Positions 52,369-61,730 of a stretch of 64,000 bases of DNA are shown here, piece by piece (the stretch's first letter is position 1; every line of letters starts with the position of its first letter). The DNA comes from Keguizhuia sedimenti (lineage in GTDB: Bacteria > Pseudomonadota > Gammaproteobacteria > Burkholderiales > Burkholderiaceae_D). The notes below the pieces were generated by a model that was not told the DNA's origin, made no database searches, and worked only from the letters and a program-made list of their open reading frames with translations. Location: contig JAUYVH010000008.1 of assembly GCA_030715135.1 (NCBI GenBank), positions 62,001 to 126,000 of the forward strand, given 5' to 3'. The position numbers and the translations under genes were made by a program.

Positions 52369-53016
52369 TCAGCGTTTATCGAGCAATGCGGGATTCAGCG
52401 TATAGGTGCCCATCAAGCTTGCCTGCGCCAGAATATGATTTTTGATTGCATCCCTAACTTCTTGCCCGGTAAATTTACCGTCCACCGGCACGCGTGGTAT
52501 GTCCAGCGCATAGAGCGTAAAAATATAGCGATGCGGGATGGAATCGTTCCACGGCGGGCAGGGGCCGTCGTAACCATAGTAATCGCCCGCCATCTGGGTA
52601 TCGTTGGCGAACCATCCGGTATAGTCATTGACCCCATGACGCAATCCTGATTGCGAATGGCCGACGATCTGGGGACCTGGTTTGCCGCGCGCCGTCACTC
52701 CCTTCGAGAATTCCCCTGCAGCAATTTGCCCGGTATCGGCAGCGAGGTCAATCAGTACCCAATGGAAGAAATCCACCCGTGGCAGGTCGCGCGGAACCGT
52801 TTGCCCTTCCTGGTTGACATCATCTCCGCGCGACGGAACGTCGGGGTCGTGGCAGATCAATACCAGTGACCGTGCGCCGTTCGGGACGTCCGCCCATGCG
52901 AGATGCGGATTAAGATTGTCCGACAAACGCACATGGGTCGCGGGATCGACGGCGCCGAATGCAAACTGGCCAGGGATTGTTTCGCCATCACTGAATGATT
53001 CACTCCACAATTTCAT
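52369..53016 (-). CDS. PEBP family protein (YbhB/YbcL type)
   Basis: A phosphatidylethanolamine-binding-protein-like fold; bacterial members have no settled role. The 215-aa sequence has the family's LVLICHDPDVP segment (DPD ligand motif), FFHWVLIDL and the YYGYDGPCPPWND loop (GPxPP). No signal peptide is visible. ATG 53016 is chosen over ATG 53019 because the strong GAGGAGG would lie only one base before the latter. Its 3' neighbourhood (52185–52368) holds three CGATCAGC copies but no clear terminator. Confidence 0.9.
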   Translation of the reverse strand: MKLWSESFSDGETIPGQFAFGAVDPATHVRLSDNLNPHLAWADVPNGARSLVLICHDPDVPSRGDDVNQEGQTVPRDLPRVDFFHWVLIDLAADTGQIAAGEFSKGVTARGKPGPQIVGHSQSGLRHGVNDYTGWFANDTQMAGDYYGYDGPCPPWNDSIPHRYIFTLYALDIPRVPVDGKFTGQEVRDAIKNHILAQASLMGTYTLNPALLDKR

Positions 53017-53117
53017 CATGCCTCCTCATGCAATCAATGGATGCAACCTATGCATGCAAACATACCGCGTGCAAAAATGTTTTTCTTTATGCAAGAGCCG
53101 CGTGCTGCACAAAAGTT

Positions 53118-53582
53118 CTATTTCGAGAATGTTGCCTCAATAGGTTTGGACTGAAGCCAGAACGTGACCGGTCCATCGTTTACCAAGGCCACCTGCATGT
53201 GCGCGCCGAATTCACCGCTTTCCACTTTTGCATGCAGGGAGCGGGCTTTCGTCTGTGCATATTCAAACAAGCTTTTGCCAAGCTCCGGAGGCGCTGCAGG
53301 GGTGAATGATGGACGTGTTCCGGAGCGCGTATCTGCGGCCAGCGTAAATTGCGGAACCAGCAACAGGCCGCCAGCAATGTCGCTGACACTGCGGTTCATT
53401 TTTCCGGCTTCGTCCGCAAATACGCGATAAGACAGCAGTTTTGCGATCAGTTGATCCGCCTCTTTTTTCGTGTCACCGCGTTCGGCGCACAACAAAACCA
53501 ATAGTCCTTGCTCAATTGCGCCGATCAGCTTGCCATCGACTGTAACGCTTGCCTGGCTTACTCGCTGCAACAACGCTATCAC
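53118..53582 (-). CDS. dtd: D-aminoacyl-tRNA deacylase (GTG start)
   Basis: Hydrolyses D-aminoacyl-tRNA, including D-Tyr-tRNA, and achiral Gly misacylations. The two chiral-proofreading motifs are intact: PQFTLAAD (77–84, the SQxxL-type motif) and NDGPVT (135–140, the Gly-cisPro motif). Starting from GTG 53582 the protein is 154 aa and the start overlaps the tyrS stop as GTGA. The frame open to 53732 lies inside tyrS. The tyrS-dtd coupling is functionally sensible. Confidence 0.95.
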   Translation of the reverse strand: MIALLQRVSQASVTVDGKLIGAIEQGLLVLLCAERGDTKKEADQLIAKLLSYRVFADEAGKMNRSVSDIAGGLLLVPQFTLAADTRSGTRPSFTPAAPPELGKSLFEYAQTKARSLHAKVESGEFGAHMQVALVNDGPVTFWLQSKPIEATFSK

Positions 53583-54781
53583 GTCAGCGTCACCCGTGCG
53601 AATTTGCGTTTGCCAACCTGCACCACAAGACTTCCTGCATCCACTTTCAGCGCCTTGTCGCTGATGACCGCACCGTCGATCCTGACACCGCCCTGCTCCA
53701 CCATGCGCAAGGCTTCCGAAGTGGATGGACACAGTCCGGCCTGTTTAAGCAATTGACCAATGCCTAACGGGGCTCCCTGCAACGACACTTCCGGAACCTC
53801 GTCCGGAATGCCGCCTTTGGCGCGGCGATCAAAATCCTGCAACGCATCGGCCGCCGCTTGTCGCGAATGGAAGCGCTCGACAATCTCCTGTCCAAGCAGT
53901 ACTTTTATATCGCGCGGATTGCGGCCCTGCTCGACTTCTTTTTTGAATCCGGCTATTTCCTCAATGGAACGGAAAGACAGCAAGTCGTAATACCGCCACA
54001 TCATTTCATCGGAAATGCTCATGAGCTTGGCGAACATCGTGTTGGCCGGCTCCGTAATGGCGATATAGTTGCCTTTCGATTTGGACATTTTTTCAACACC
54101 GTCGAGTCCTTCCAGCAGCGGCATCGTGAGGATGCATTGCGGTTCCTGCCCATAGTCTTTTTGCAGTTCGCGCCCTACCAGCAAATTGAATTTCTGGTCT
54201 GTGCCGCCCAGCTCCAAGTCCGAATTCAAAGCGACCGAGTCGTATCCTTGCATCAAGGGATACAGTAATTCATGGACGGAAATTGGCGTTCCGGCTTTAA
54301 AGCGCTTGGTAAAATCTTCACGCTCCAGAATACGTGCCACGGTATATTTGGCTGCCAATTGAATCATGCCGCGAGCACCTAGCGCATCGCACCATTCCGA
54401 GTTGTAACGGATTTCCGTTCTTTTCGCATCCAATACCAGGCTGGCCTGTGCAAAATAAGTCTTGGCGTTTTCCTCGATCTGCTCTCGTGTCAGTGGAGGA
54501 CGTGTCACATTGCGGCCCGAGGGGTCGCCGATCATCGACGTAAAGTCTCCAATCAAGAAAATCACGGTATGGCCCAAATCTTGCAACTGTCGCAACTTGT
54601 TAAGGACGACAGTGTGCCCAAGGTGCAAGTCCGCCGCAGTAGGATCAAGCCCCAATTTGACTCTAAGAGGTTGCTTGCACTTTTCTGCGCGCAATAATTT
54701 TTGTTCCAGTTCGGATTCGACGATCAGTTCTTCAACACCGCGTTTAATCACGCTCATCGCTGTGCGAACTGTCTCAGTCAT
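53579..54781 (-). CDS. tyrS: Tyrosyl-tRNA synthetase
   Basis: A class Ic synthetase for tRNA-Tyr. HIGH appears as HLGH (53–56) and KMSKS as EKMSKSKGN; the C-terminal S4 RNA-binding domain spans about 340–400. ATG 54781 ([15 protein letters not shown]) gives 400 aa. Other in-frame ATGs at 54757, 54850 and 54961 exist, and none has a good Shine-Dalgarno, so the start is unsettled. It is divergent from the M23 peptidase gene and coupled to dtd. Confidence 0.95.
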   Translation of the reverse strand: MTETVRTAMSVIKRGVEELIVESELEQKLLRAEKCKQPLRVKLGLDPTAADLHLGHTVVLNKLRQLQDLGHTVIFLIGDFTSMIGDPSGRNVTRPPLTREQIEENAKTYFAQASLVLDAKRTEIRYNSEWCDALGARGMIQLAAKYTVARILEREDFTKRFKAGTPISVHELLYPLMQGYDSVALNSDLELGGTDQKFNLLVGRELQKDYGQEPQCILTMPLLEGLDGVEKMSKSKGNYIAITEPANTMFAKLMSISDEMMWRYYDLLSFRSIEEIAGFKKEVEQGRNPRDIKVLLGQEIVERFHSRQAAADALQDFDRRAKGGIPDEVPEVSLQGAPLGIGQLLKQAGLCPSTSEALRMVEQGGVRIDGAVISDKALKVDAGSLVVQVGKRKFARVTLT

Positions 54782-54976
54782 GGGCAAATTGTTAGCAATT
54801 GTTTCAGACCGCGTCGTAGCGTGAGAAAACTGTTGTGGTAGAACGTCCATATAGCAATAAAAGGAAGAAGAATTTGAAAAAGGTGTTGATATAATGCATT
54901 CCCCGTTTTCCTTGCCGCTTATCAATTTCATGGCAAGCCGAACGAATAGAATAAACAGCAAATTTTAACTGATTGC

Positions 54977-56344
54977 ATGCCCCTATTTAATAAATTACTG
55001 GAGTCCTTCTTGCGAATCAGGCCCGCCTTTGCGAACGTGCGCAGATCCCGCATCGCTTCAAGCACGGCATTGTGCCTGGCCGTATTCGCGTTCGGCGCGG
55101 CAGGTGTTGCGCCGATCGCACCGGATGCCGCCGATTTGCCGGTAACTTCGCTTGTAGAAGAATTGTCCTTGCCTACCTTGGCAGAACAGGTTGCTGTACT
55201 CGATCCTTCATCACAACACTACATCAGCGAAGAAAGAATGCGCCCGGGCGACACGCTTGCTGCGTTGATGGGCCGTTTAGGCGTTCAGGACCAGAACGCG
55301 CTTGCCTTCATCAAGTCCGATCGCGTAGCATCGTCGATGCTGCAGCTCAAGCCCGGCCGTCGCGTGCAAGCCAAAATTACCGCAGACGGCGAACTGGAGT
55401 GGTTGAGCACGACGCTGACCGAAGGTCGAGACCATCAGGTAAAGAACCTGGTGATTTCCAAAACAGGCCCTGCGTTCAAGGCCGAAGAGACTCCGACCAG
55501 CGTTGAGCGACGCATCGAGATGCGTTCAGGCGATATCAAATCTTCTTTGTTCGCAGCAACCGATGCAGCGCAAATTCCCGACGCAGTTGCCATGCAGCTC
55601 GTTGACATGTTTTCCACCAACATTGATTTCGCATCGGATTTGCGGCGCGGCGACCGTTTTAATGTTGTGTACGAAACGTTCTGGCAGGCAGGCGACTATA
55701 TCCGCACCGGACGCGTGCTGGCAGCAGAATTTCACAACGGCGGCGAAACATATCAGTCGGTATGGTTTGACGATCCGAATTCCAAGCGTGGCGGAGGCTA
55801 TTACGGATTCGACGGAAAATCGCTGAAGAAAGCATTTTTGAAGTCGCCAATTGAGTTCTCCCGGGTATCGTCTGGATTTGCGATGCGCAGGCATCCTATT
55901 TCCGGGGCATGGAAACAGCACAAGGGGGTCGATTTTGCCGCCGTGACCGGTACGCCGATTCGCGCGGCAGCAGACGGCACGATCCAGTTCATCGGCAAAC
56001 AGGGCGGTTATGGAAATTTTATTGTTCTCAAGCATTGGGACAAATACACGACTGCCTATGCGCACATGAGCCGGTTTGCATCTGGCCTTAGAACAGGCGC
56101 GAAGGTCAATCAGGGGGATGTCATCGGATATGTCGGTTCTACCGGATGGTCAACGGGGCCGCATCTGCATTACGAGTTCCGCGTCAACAATCAGGCGCGC
56201 GACCCAATGGCCGTTGATGTGCCTAACGCGCAACCCCTGGCAGGCGCCGAACTGCAGCGCTTCCGACAGGTGGCAAACGAGATGACGCATCGCTTCGCCT
56301 TGCTGTCCCCGCAGGATCAAAACCTCAAGTTGGCATCCAAATAA
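54977..56344 (+). CDS. M23 (LytM) murein DD-endopeptidase, MepM-like
   Basis: A 455-aa envelope protein: an N-terminal membrane anchor or signal (about 27–45), an OapA/LysM-like region (about 85–170), a Csd3-like middle domain and a C-terminal M23 domain. Zinc residues are intact in KQHKGVDFAA (HxxxD) and GPHLHYEFRV (HxH), with the YAHMS histidine between. By family it cleaves D-Ala–mDAP cross-links to allow insertion of new glycan. It is divergent from tyrS and precedes anmK, a cell-wall recycling gene, by 111 bases. Confidence 0.93.
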   Translation: MPLFNKLLESFLRIRPAFANVRRSRIASSTALCLAVFAFGAAGVAPIAPDAADLPVTSLVEELSLPTLAEQVAVLDPSSQHYISEERMRPGDTLAALMGRLGVQDQNALAFIKSDRVASSMLQLKPGRRVQAKITADGELEWLSTTLTEGRDHQVKNLVISKTGPAFKAEETPTSVERRIEMRSGDIKSSLFAATDAAQIPDAVAMQLVDMFSTNIDFASDLRRGDRFNVVYETFWQAGDYIRTGRVLAAEFHNGGETYQSVWFDDPNSKRGGGYYGFDGKSLKKAFLKSPIEFSRVSSGFAMRRHPISGAWKQHKGVDFAAVTGTPIRAAADGTIQFIGKQGGYGNFIVLKHWDKYTTAYAHMSRFASGLRTGAKVNQGDVIGYVGSTGWSTGPHLHYEFRVNNQARDPMAVDVPNAQPLAGAELQRFRQVANEMTHRFALLSPQDQNLKLASK

Positions 56345-56455
56345 TAAGATTGTCCGCATGACGACAATGCGTACTGCGGACAACTCTTTCCATGCTCTAT
56401 TCATGGCGTTCATGGCTTTAGCTTGTACAATCATTTGTCCGTGAATGGCCCGCTT

Positions 56456-57598
56456 ATGTCTTCTTCCCCTCCCTCTCTTTACATCGGTTTAATGTCCGGC
56501 ACCAGCCTGGATGGCGTCGATGGCGTGCTCGCATCATTTTCAGAAGATAGCGCAGGGCGGGGCGGCATCGAAACCGTGGCCACAGCCTATGTTCCGTTTC
56601 CGGAGGATTTACGCGCCGACTTGCTGCGTTTGCAGGCAGCAAGCGAGGATGAAATCCATCGTGAGGCAATGGCCTCGAATCAGCTTGTCCAGCTTTACGC
56701 ACAATGCATTACCCAGGTACTAAAGCAGTCGGGCATCGCGCCACAGGCGGTAAAAGCAATCGGGTCACACGGTCAAACAATTCGGCATCGTCCCGAATGT
56801 GGTTACACCCGGCAAATGGACAATCCCGCGCTGCTGGCGGAATTGACGGGGATTGATGTTATTGCGGATTTTCGAAGCCGAGACATCGCCGCCGGCGGCC
56901 AGGGCGCACCCTTGGTCCCGGCCTTTCACCGATTCCTGTTCGGGCACACGCCGAGTACATGCGTGGTAGTGAATATCGGCGGCATCAGCAATATCAGCAT
57001 TCTGGACCGCGACGAAAATGTGCCGGTGACAGGCTTCGACACCGGCCCGGGAAATGTGTTGATGGACCTCTGGATTACCCGGCACTTAAGTCAGCCGTAC
57101 GATGCCAACGGAACATGGGCCGCAAGCGGCACCGCTATTCCTGACTTGCTCGCCTCGCTTTACGATGAAGCATTCTTTAAACTTCCGCCGCCAAAAAGCA
57201 CGGGACGCGACTTGTTCCACGCCACGTGGCTTGCGCACAAGCTGGCATCGTTTCCAAACGCGGCGCCGGCTGATGTTCAGGCGACACTGGCTGAATTTAC
57301 TGCCTGCACAATTGCCAAAGCGATCGCTGATTATGCAGATGACGTACAAACAGTGCTTGTCTGCGGCGGTGGAGCATACAACGGCTATTTAATGAACAGG
57401 CTGCAGAATGCGCTGGTCCAGCATGGTATGCGTGCGCAGGTTACCGCAACGGATGCATTGGGAGTGTCGGCCAATCATGTCGAGGCGCTGGCATTCGCAT
57501 GGCTTGCCTATCGATTTGATCATAGACAGGCAGGCAATCTGGCTTCCGTGACCGGCGCGAAAGGCCCGCGCATTTTGGGCGCATTGTATCCGGCATGA
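56456..57598 (+). CDS. anmK: Anhydro-N-acetylmuramic acid kinase
   Basis: Phosphorylates and hydrolyses 1,6-anhydro-MurNAc from peptidoglycan turnover to MurNAc-6-P. The ASKHA-fold protein (380 aa from ATG 56456) starts with YIGLMSGTSLDGVDG and has ADFRSRDIAAGGQGAPLVP, VVNIGGISNIS, FDTGPGNVLMD and CGGGAYN. The TTG-initiated extension to 56423 is unlikely. It follows the M23 peptidase on the same strand and ends at the bidirectional terminator. Confidence 0.96.
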   Translation: MSSSPPSLYIGLMSGTSLDGVDGVLASFSEDSAGRGGIETVATAYVPFPEDLRADLLRLQAASEDEIHREAMASNQLVQLYAQCITQVLKQSGIAPQAVKAIGSHGQTIRHRPECGYTRQMDNPALLAELTGIDVIADFRSRDIAAGGQGAPLVPAFHRFLFGHTPSTCVVVNIGGISNISILDRDENVPVTGFDTGPGNVLMDLWITRHLSQPYDANGTWAASGTAIPDLLASLYDEAFFKLPPPKSTGRDLFHATWLAHKLASFPNAAPADVQATLAEFTACTIAKAIADYADDVQTVLVCGGGAYNGYLMNRLQNALVQHGMRAQVTATDALGVSANHVEALAFAWLAYRFDHRQAGNLASVTGAKGPRILGALYPA

Positions 57599-57636
57599 TG
57601 CCTGCCATTCACTGGTACTGAAAGATGATATTGAAA

Positions 57637-57670
57637 AATAAAAAAGCGCGGTCTTCCGCGCTTTTTTATT
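57637..57670. terminator. Bidirectional terminator between anmK and erpA
   Basis: AATAAAAAAGCGCGG (57637–57651) and CCGCGCTTTTTTATT (57656–57670) form a perfect 15-bp stem with a TCTT loop. The A-run and T-run flank the GC core symmetrically, so it serves convergent anmK (+) and erpA (-). Confidence 0.93.
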
Positions 57671-57688
57671 TGAAACTTGAATTTACGA

Positions 57689-58039
57689 TCAGGCCGAGAA
57701 GGAAGATCCGCAGCCGCAGGTCGTGCTGGCATTGGGATTTTTAATCACGAACTGTGCGCCTTCCAAATCGTCTTTATAATCGATTTCTGCACCAACAAGG
57801 TACTGATAACTCATCGAATCAATCAAAAGCTGCACACCATTTTTCACCATGGTGGTGTCATCTTCATTGACGATTTCATCAAATGTAAAACCGTACTGGA
57901 AACCCGAGCAACCTCCGCCTTGCACGAATACGCGCAATTTCAGATCAGGATTGCCCTCTTCCTCGATTAGCTGCGCAACTTTAGCTGCGGCGCTGTCGGT
58001 AAAAACGATCGGTGCTGGCATTTCTGCAACGGCATTCAT
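57689..58039 (-). CDS. erpA: A-type iron-sulfur cluster insertion protein ErpA
   Basis: An A-type carrier that delivers [4Fe-4S] clusters, for example to IspG/IspH. The 116-aa protein has the three conserved cysteines: C44 ([11 protein letters not shown]), C108 and C110 (CGCGSSF). The N-terminal extension [15 protein letters not shown] is typical of beta-proteobacterial ErpA. It follows the bactofilin gene by 53 bases on the same strand. Confidence 0.95.
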   Translation of the reverse strand: MNAVAEMPAPIVFTDSAAAKVAQLIEEEGNPDLKLRVFVQGGGCSGFQYGFTFDEIVNEDDTTMVKNGVQLLIDSMSYQYLVGAEIDYKDDLEGAQFVIKNPNASTTCGCGSSFSA

Positions 58040-58092
58040 TTCAATCTCCTGCCAAATATGGGAACAAGTCGATTATAAGTCTTTAGCGCCGA

Positions 58093-58500
58093 TCATGCAT
58101 TGGATGCCGCCAGCTTGGGCGCAGCCAACTTCAGCACTTGATCGCTGCCGACCTGATCGTGGGTCAACTTTCCGGCAACCAATGCGCCTCCATGCATTTC
58201 CAGCGCTTTGTAATTCACATCTCCAGTTATGCGGGCTTTCGGCTGCAATTCAAGCAGTTCCGCAGAATAAACCGGACCGACAATTTCACCATTTACCACG
58301 AGATGGGCTACACGCACTTCGCCTTCGACCTTGGCTTGCTCGGAGATGACCAGCATACTGGGTTCGCCGGCTTCTGCAATGACGTTTCCAACGACATGGC
58401 CATCAATACGCAAACCACCCTTGAAATGTATATTGCCTTCGATTTTGGTCGAAGCGCCAATCAAACTATCAATCGTGTTTTTGGTTTTGTGACCAAACAT
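58093..58500 (-). CDS. Bactofilin family cytoskeletal protein
   Basis: A 135-aa bactofilin (DUF583), a beta-helical protein that polymerises without nucleotide and positions cell-wall enzymes in several bacteria. The regular short-repeat beta-helix is visible from about residue 15 to 105 (IEGNIHFKGGLRIDGHVVGNV; VEGEVRVAHLVVNGEIVGPV; ITGDVNYKALEMHGGALV). The N-terminal MFGHKTKNTIDSLIG could be the membrane-binding tail. It sits 11 bases after a membrane-anchored coiled-coil protein gene, probably co-transcribed. Confidence 0.92.
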   Translation of the reverse strand: MFGHKTKNTIDSLIGASTKIEGNIHFKGGLRIDGHVVGNVIAEAGEPSMLVISEQAKVEGEVRVAHLVVNGEIVGPVYSAELLELQPKARITGDVNYKALEMHGGALVAGKLTHDQVGSDQVLKLAAPKLAASNA

Positions 58501-58511
58501 AATAGATTCCT

Positions 58512-59249
58512 TTACAAATTGGCGGATTCTTGAGCACGAATTTGCCCTTTTTCCAGCACCCTTACCTGCACATTCCTGGCAACGGCTCCTTCAGGCACGG
58601 TCAGCATTCCTTCGACACGTTGATAGTGCTTGAATGCCAACTTGAATTTATCGCGCTCCGGCTCCGCAACGTTTCTTTCCGGAAAGATTATCATAGAACT
58701 TTTGCCGTCGTGTTCAACGGTTACTGCAAGTTGCAAGTTTCCTACAAATTGTTGTGTGCCTTTACCGCCCTGCATCAGTAACAGGCGATATTTAAGTTGA
58801 TCTGGCCCAATATTTTCGATTTTTAATTGTTGGATTGAAATGCCACCTGTACCTGTGCTGGCTGGCAACAGGCTTTCGAAAAATGCCAGATCTTCTTTCA
58901 GTTTGTTATTTTCAGCTTGCAGCGTCCTTACTTGAGCCGCGAGTTGCTTGGCGGCAGAGCGCTCCATCGTCAATTGGCTTTCGACCGCAATAGCAGTACT
59001 TGAAAACTGATCGTGCTCGGCACTCAAAGTTTCAAGCCGCTCCTTTAATGCTTCCAACTGCTGCTTTTCCGCATCTCGGTTTTGACCGGATATTCCACGC
59101 CCCAACTCGTAGGCCCACATGGCAAAGGCAGCACTAAGGCCCAATACAATAATAATGAGGGCCAATTTAATAGGCCACCGAAGATGGGTTTTGATTGTCA
59201 TCTTGGGCACCGCAGGTGAGCGGTGCCGCGATAAGCGCTTAACTTTCAC
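58512..59249 (-). CDS. Membrane-anchored coiled-coil protein (DUF6776-like), unknown function
   Basis: An uncharacterised protein: a basic N-terminus, one membrane helix (about 29–47), a coiled coil (about 58–115, with heptads such as QLEALKERLETLSAEHDQF) and a C-terminal beta-rich periplasmic domain. I place the start at GTG 59249 (245 aa), which keeps the positive segment before the helix; ATG 59201 would leave only about 12 residues before it. Neither has a strong Shine-Dalgarno. The tight link to the bactofilin gene suggests a shared envelope job. The family name is from memory of similar betaproteobacterial proteins. Confidence 0.65.
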   Translation of the reverse strand: MKVKRLSRHRSPAVPKMTIKTHLRWPIKLALIIIVLGLSAAFAMWAYELGRGISGQNRDAEKQQLEALKERLETLSAEHDQFSSTAIAVESQLTMERSAAKQLAAQVRTLQAENNKLKEDLAFFESLLPASTGTGGISIQQLKIENIGPDQLKYRLLLMQGGKGTQQFVGNLQLAVTVEHDGKSSMIIFPERNVAEPERDKFKLAFKHYQRVEGMLTVPEGAVARNVQVRVLEKGQIRAQESANL

Positions 59250-59407
59250 TAGTTTGACCAGCCTATCCTTGAAGGGCTCCGACAGCTTGTTGAGAATGCA
59301 GCGAGCGAATTGATAAGCGCCCGGAGAAGGCACGCATATCGAGCACCTGCCGAGCAACGCCGGGTATGGCAGTTAGCACGGCAGTTTCAGCGAGCCGCCA
59401 AGCCGCT

Positions 59408-60451
59408 TTATGGCAACACAGGCACATGCATCAGTCCGGTTGTTTCATCCAGTCCGAACATGATATTCATGCACTGCACTCCCTGCCCCGCCGCCCCTTT
59501 GACCAGATTATCCTCGACCACCAGTATTACGAGCAAATCTTCTCCCGCCGGACGATGCACTGCAATCCGCAGCATGTTGGAAGCGCGCACCGAACGCGTT
59601 TCAGGATGGCTGCCGGCTGGCATTACATCGACGAACTTGCTTCCTTGGTAATATTTTTCATACAACGCCTGGAAATCGGTGCTCAGCGCCTCCGGCAAAA
59701 TTCGAGCGTACAAGGTGGAATGAATCCCGCGGATCATCGGGACCAAATGGGGCACAAAAGTTAAGCTGACCTTGCGTCCTGAAATTGCTTCCAGACCTTG
59801 CATGGTCTCCGGCAAGTGGCGGTGTCCTTTCACGCCATAGGCCTTGAAATTGTCGGACGCCTCCGCCAATAAGGTAGGTATCTCTGCCTTGCGCCCTGCT
59901 CCGGACACCCCGGACTTGCAATCGGCGATCAGAGTGGTCTCGCTGATCAAAGGCTTGCCCTGCGCAAGCAGGGGGGCAAAACCAAGCTGCATTGTCGTCG
60001 GATAGCAACCCGGCAAGCCGATCACACGCGCCTTCTTGATGGCTTCACGATTAATTTCCGGCAAACCATACACCGCCTCTTCCAAAATCTGCGGACAAGA
60101 ATGCGGCATGCCGTACCATTTTTCAAATGCAGCTACATCCTTCAAGCGAAAATCGGCTGCCAAGTCGATCACCTTAACGCCTGCCTTCAGCAATTCCGGC
60201 GCCTGCGCCATTGCGACACCATGCGGTGTAGCGAAAAAGACGACGTCGCATTCGTTCAACTTCGCTTTATCTGGTGATGAAAACGCAAGCGACACATGTC
60301 CACGCAAGGAAGGGAACATATCGGCGACCGGCATGCCGTCTTCCTTGCGCGACGTAATCGCCGTCAACTGTACTTGCGGATGCGCCGCCAAAAGGCGCAA
60401 CAACTCCACGCCGGTATACCCTGTCCCGCCAACGATGCCAACCTTAATCAT
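59408..60451 (-). CDS. argC: N-acetyl-gamma-glutamyl-phosphate reductase
   Basis: An NADPH-dependent reductase of the third arginine step. The Rossmann motif GGTGYTG is at 8–14 and the catalytic cysteine is C149 in [14 protein letters not shown] and [10 protein letters not shown] are family signatures. ATG 60451 (347 aa) has GGGAA at good spacing; the ATG at 60472 is less likely. It follows the rpsI terminator by about 120 bases and probably starts its own transcript into the coiled-coil and bactofilin genes. Confidence 0.96.
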   Translation of the reverse strand: MIKVGIVGGTGYTGVELLRLLAAHPQVQLTAITSRKEDGMPVADMFPSLRGHVSLAFSSPDKAKLNECDVVFFATPHGVAMAQAPELLKAGVKVIDLAADFRLKDVAAFEKWYGMPHSCPQILEEAVYGLPEINREAIKKARVIGLPGCYPTTMQLGFAPLLAQGKPLISETTLIADCKSGVSGAGRKAEIPTLLAEASDNFKAYGVKGHRHLPETMQGLEAISGRKVSLTFVPHLVPMIRGIHSTLYARILPEALSTDFQALYEKYYQGSKFVDVMPAGSHPETRSVRASNMLRIAVHRPAGEDLLVILVVEDNLVKGAAGQGVQCMNIMFGLDETTGLMHVPVLP

Positions 60452-60571
60452 GGTTTTCCCTGCTTGATACATTGTTTAATGTTTTATTTTAACAGGCGAT
60501 GCTTAAGTCGCCATTTGTCCTTCCAGGCAAAAAGCCGATAGACAGCCGATCAGAATAATGCAATTCATATG

Positions 60572-60605
60572 AAAAAAGCCGCCAGGCTTGAACCTGGCGG
60601 CTTTT
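60572..60605 (-). terminator. Rho-independent terminator of rplM-rpsI
   Basis: AAAAGCCGCCAGG (60574–60586) pairs perfectly with CCTGGCGGCTTTT (60593–60605) around a 6-base loop. On the minus strand the stem ends in TTTTTT (complement of 60572–60577), 24 bases after the rpsI stop. Confidence 0.93.
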
Positions 60606-60628
60606 GATTGCGCCGGAGCGCAAATGCA

Positions 60629-61021
60629 TTAACGCTTGGAGAACTGCTTTGCGCGACGTGCCTTGCGCAAACCAACCTTCTTACGTTCGACTTCACGTGC
60701 ATCGCGCGTTACGAAGCCGGCTTTGGACAACTCAGGCTTCAGTGCTGCATCGTAATCGATCAGCGCACGGGTGATGCCGTGGCGAACTGCGCCGGCTTGG
60801 CCGGATTCGCCGCCACCGTTGACGTTGACCATGATGTCGAAGCGTTCAACGTTGTTGGTCAATTCCAGAGGCTGGCGAATGACCATCAAACCGGTTTCAC
60901 GCGAGAAGTATTCGTTCGCGGGCTTGCCGTTAACGGTGATTTTTCCGGAGCCAGATTTAATGAAAACACGCGCCACTGCACTCTTGCGACGGCCGGTTCC
61001 GTAATTGTAGTTACCGATCAT
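60629..61021 (-). CDS. rpsI: 30S ribosomal protein S9
   Basis: Its C-terminal tail touches P-site tRNA. The 130-aa protein has [13 protein letters not shown] near the N-terminus, [15 protein letters not shown] in the middle and the basic tail ending RRAKQFSKR. Nine bases separate it from rplM, and a strong terminator follows. Confidence 0.98.
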   Translation of the reverse strand: MIGNYNYGTGRRKSAVARVFIKSGSGKITVNGKPANEYFSRETGLMVIRQPLELTNNVERFDIMVNVNGGGESGQAGAVRHGITRALIDYDAALKPELSKAGFVTRDAREVERKKVGLRKARRAKQFSKR

Positions 61022-61030
61022 GTCTATTCC

Positions 61031-61459
61031 TTAGAGTTCAAGTGGTTTCGGTTGCTGCGCAGCGTGCGGATGGGTGTTGTCCGCATAAACCTTCAGCTTC
61101 TTGATCATTGCGTAACCGAGCGGGCCTTTCGGCAACATGCCTTTGACGGCTTTCTCGAGTGCGCGACCTGGAAAACGCTGTTGCATTTTCAGGAAATTGG
61201 TTTCGTAAATTCCGCCCGGATAGGTGCTGTGACGGAAATACTTTTTGTCGGTGGCTTTGGCGCCGGTGACACGCAGTTTGCCTGCATTGATCACAACGAT
61301 GAAATCGCCCGTATCGACGTGCGGAGTAAATTCCGGTTTGTGCTTGCCGCGCAGTCGGAGTGCCACTTCGCTGGCAACACGTCCGAGGACTTTGTCCGTC
61401 GCGTCAATCACGAACCAGTCGCGCTTGACCTCGTGGCCTTTAGCGGAAAAGGTTTTCAT
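61031..61459 (-). CDS. rplM: 50S ribosomal protein L13
   Basis: An early-assembly large-subunit protein. Its 142 aa include [37 protein letters not shown] and [18 protein letters not shown]. First gene of rplM-rpsI. It has a leader of about 93 bases with potential secondary structure and a near-consensus promoter. Confidence 0.98.
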   Translation of the reverse strand: MKTFSAKGHEVKRDWFVIDATDKVLGRVASEVALRLRGKHKPEFTPHVDTGDFIVVINAGKLRVTGAKATDKKYFRHSTYPGGIYETNFLKMQQRFPGRALEKAVKGMLPKGPLGYAMIKKLKVYADNTHPHAAQQPKPLEL

Positions 61460-61483
61460 GATGACTTCCTAAAAAAGAGTAAA

Positions 61484-61542
61484 TGCCCAATTGGTGGTTC
61501 CACCATGATGCAGTGGACGCAGCCTTGTTTTCTTCCTGGGCA
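61484..61542 (-). promoter_or_regulatory. Structured leader of rplM
   Basis: On the minus strand TGCCCA (61542–61537) can pair with TGGGCA (61489–61484). Inside lies a perfect hairpin TGGTGG-AA-CCACCA (61505–61492). The element ends 24 bases before the rplM ATG. It is a candidate site for feedback control by L13 or S9; no experimental match is claimed. Confidence 0.5.
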
Positions 61543-61558
61543 AACGAAAGAGCCGGAA

Positions 61559-61588
61559 ATCATAACATTTTCAAAGACTTGTCGTCAA
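61559..61588 (-). promoter_or_regulatory. Sigma70 promoter of rplM-rpsI
   Basis: On the minus strand, -35 TTGACG (61588–61583) and -10 TATGAT (61564–61559) are separated by 18 bases. Predicted transcription starts near 61552, about 93 bases before the rplM ATG. Confidence 0.75.
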
Positions 61589-61730
61589 ATCCGACTGAAA
61601 ACCCTATTTACCCCCCTAATTTGCTCTTCCGAATTAAGCCTGCACAGCGAATAACACAAAAAACCTGACCCAAACAACAATGGGATAACCGCTACAATAA
61701 TGGGCTTTGAACATCCTAAAAGAGAAAAAT

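Noticed and set aside
52290-52373. Three copies of CGATCAGC (52290, 52314, 52366) near the PEBP gene end
   Set aside because: The copies are short, irregularly spaced and one lies in coding sequence; eight-base matches are not convincing as a designed repeat.
54881-54895. TATAAT on the plus strand upstream of the M23 peptidase gene
   Set aside because: No acceptable -35 at 16–18 bases, and the nearest TTGAAA is only ten bases away, so I did not list a promoter.
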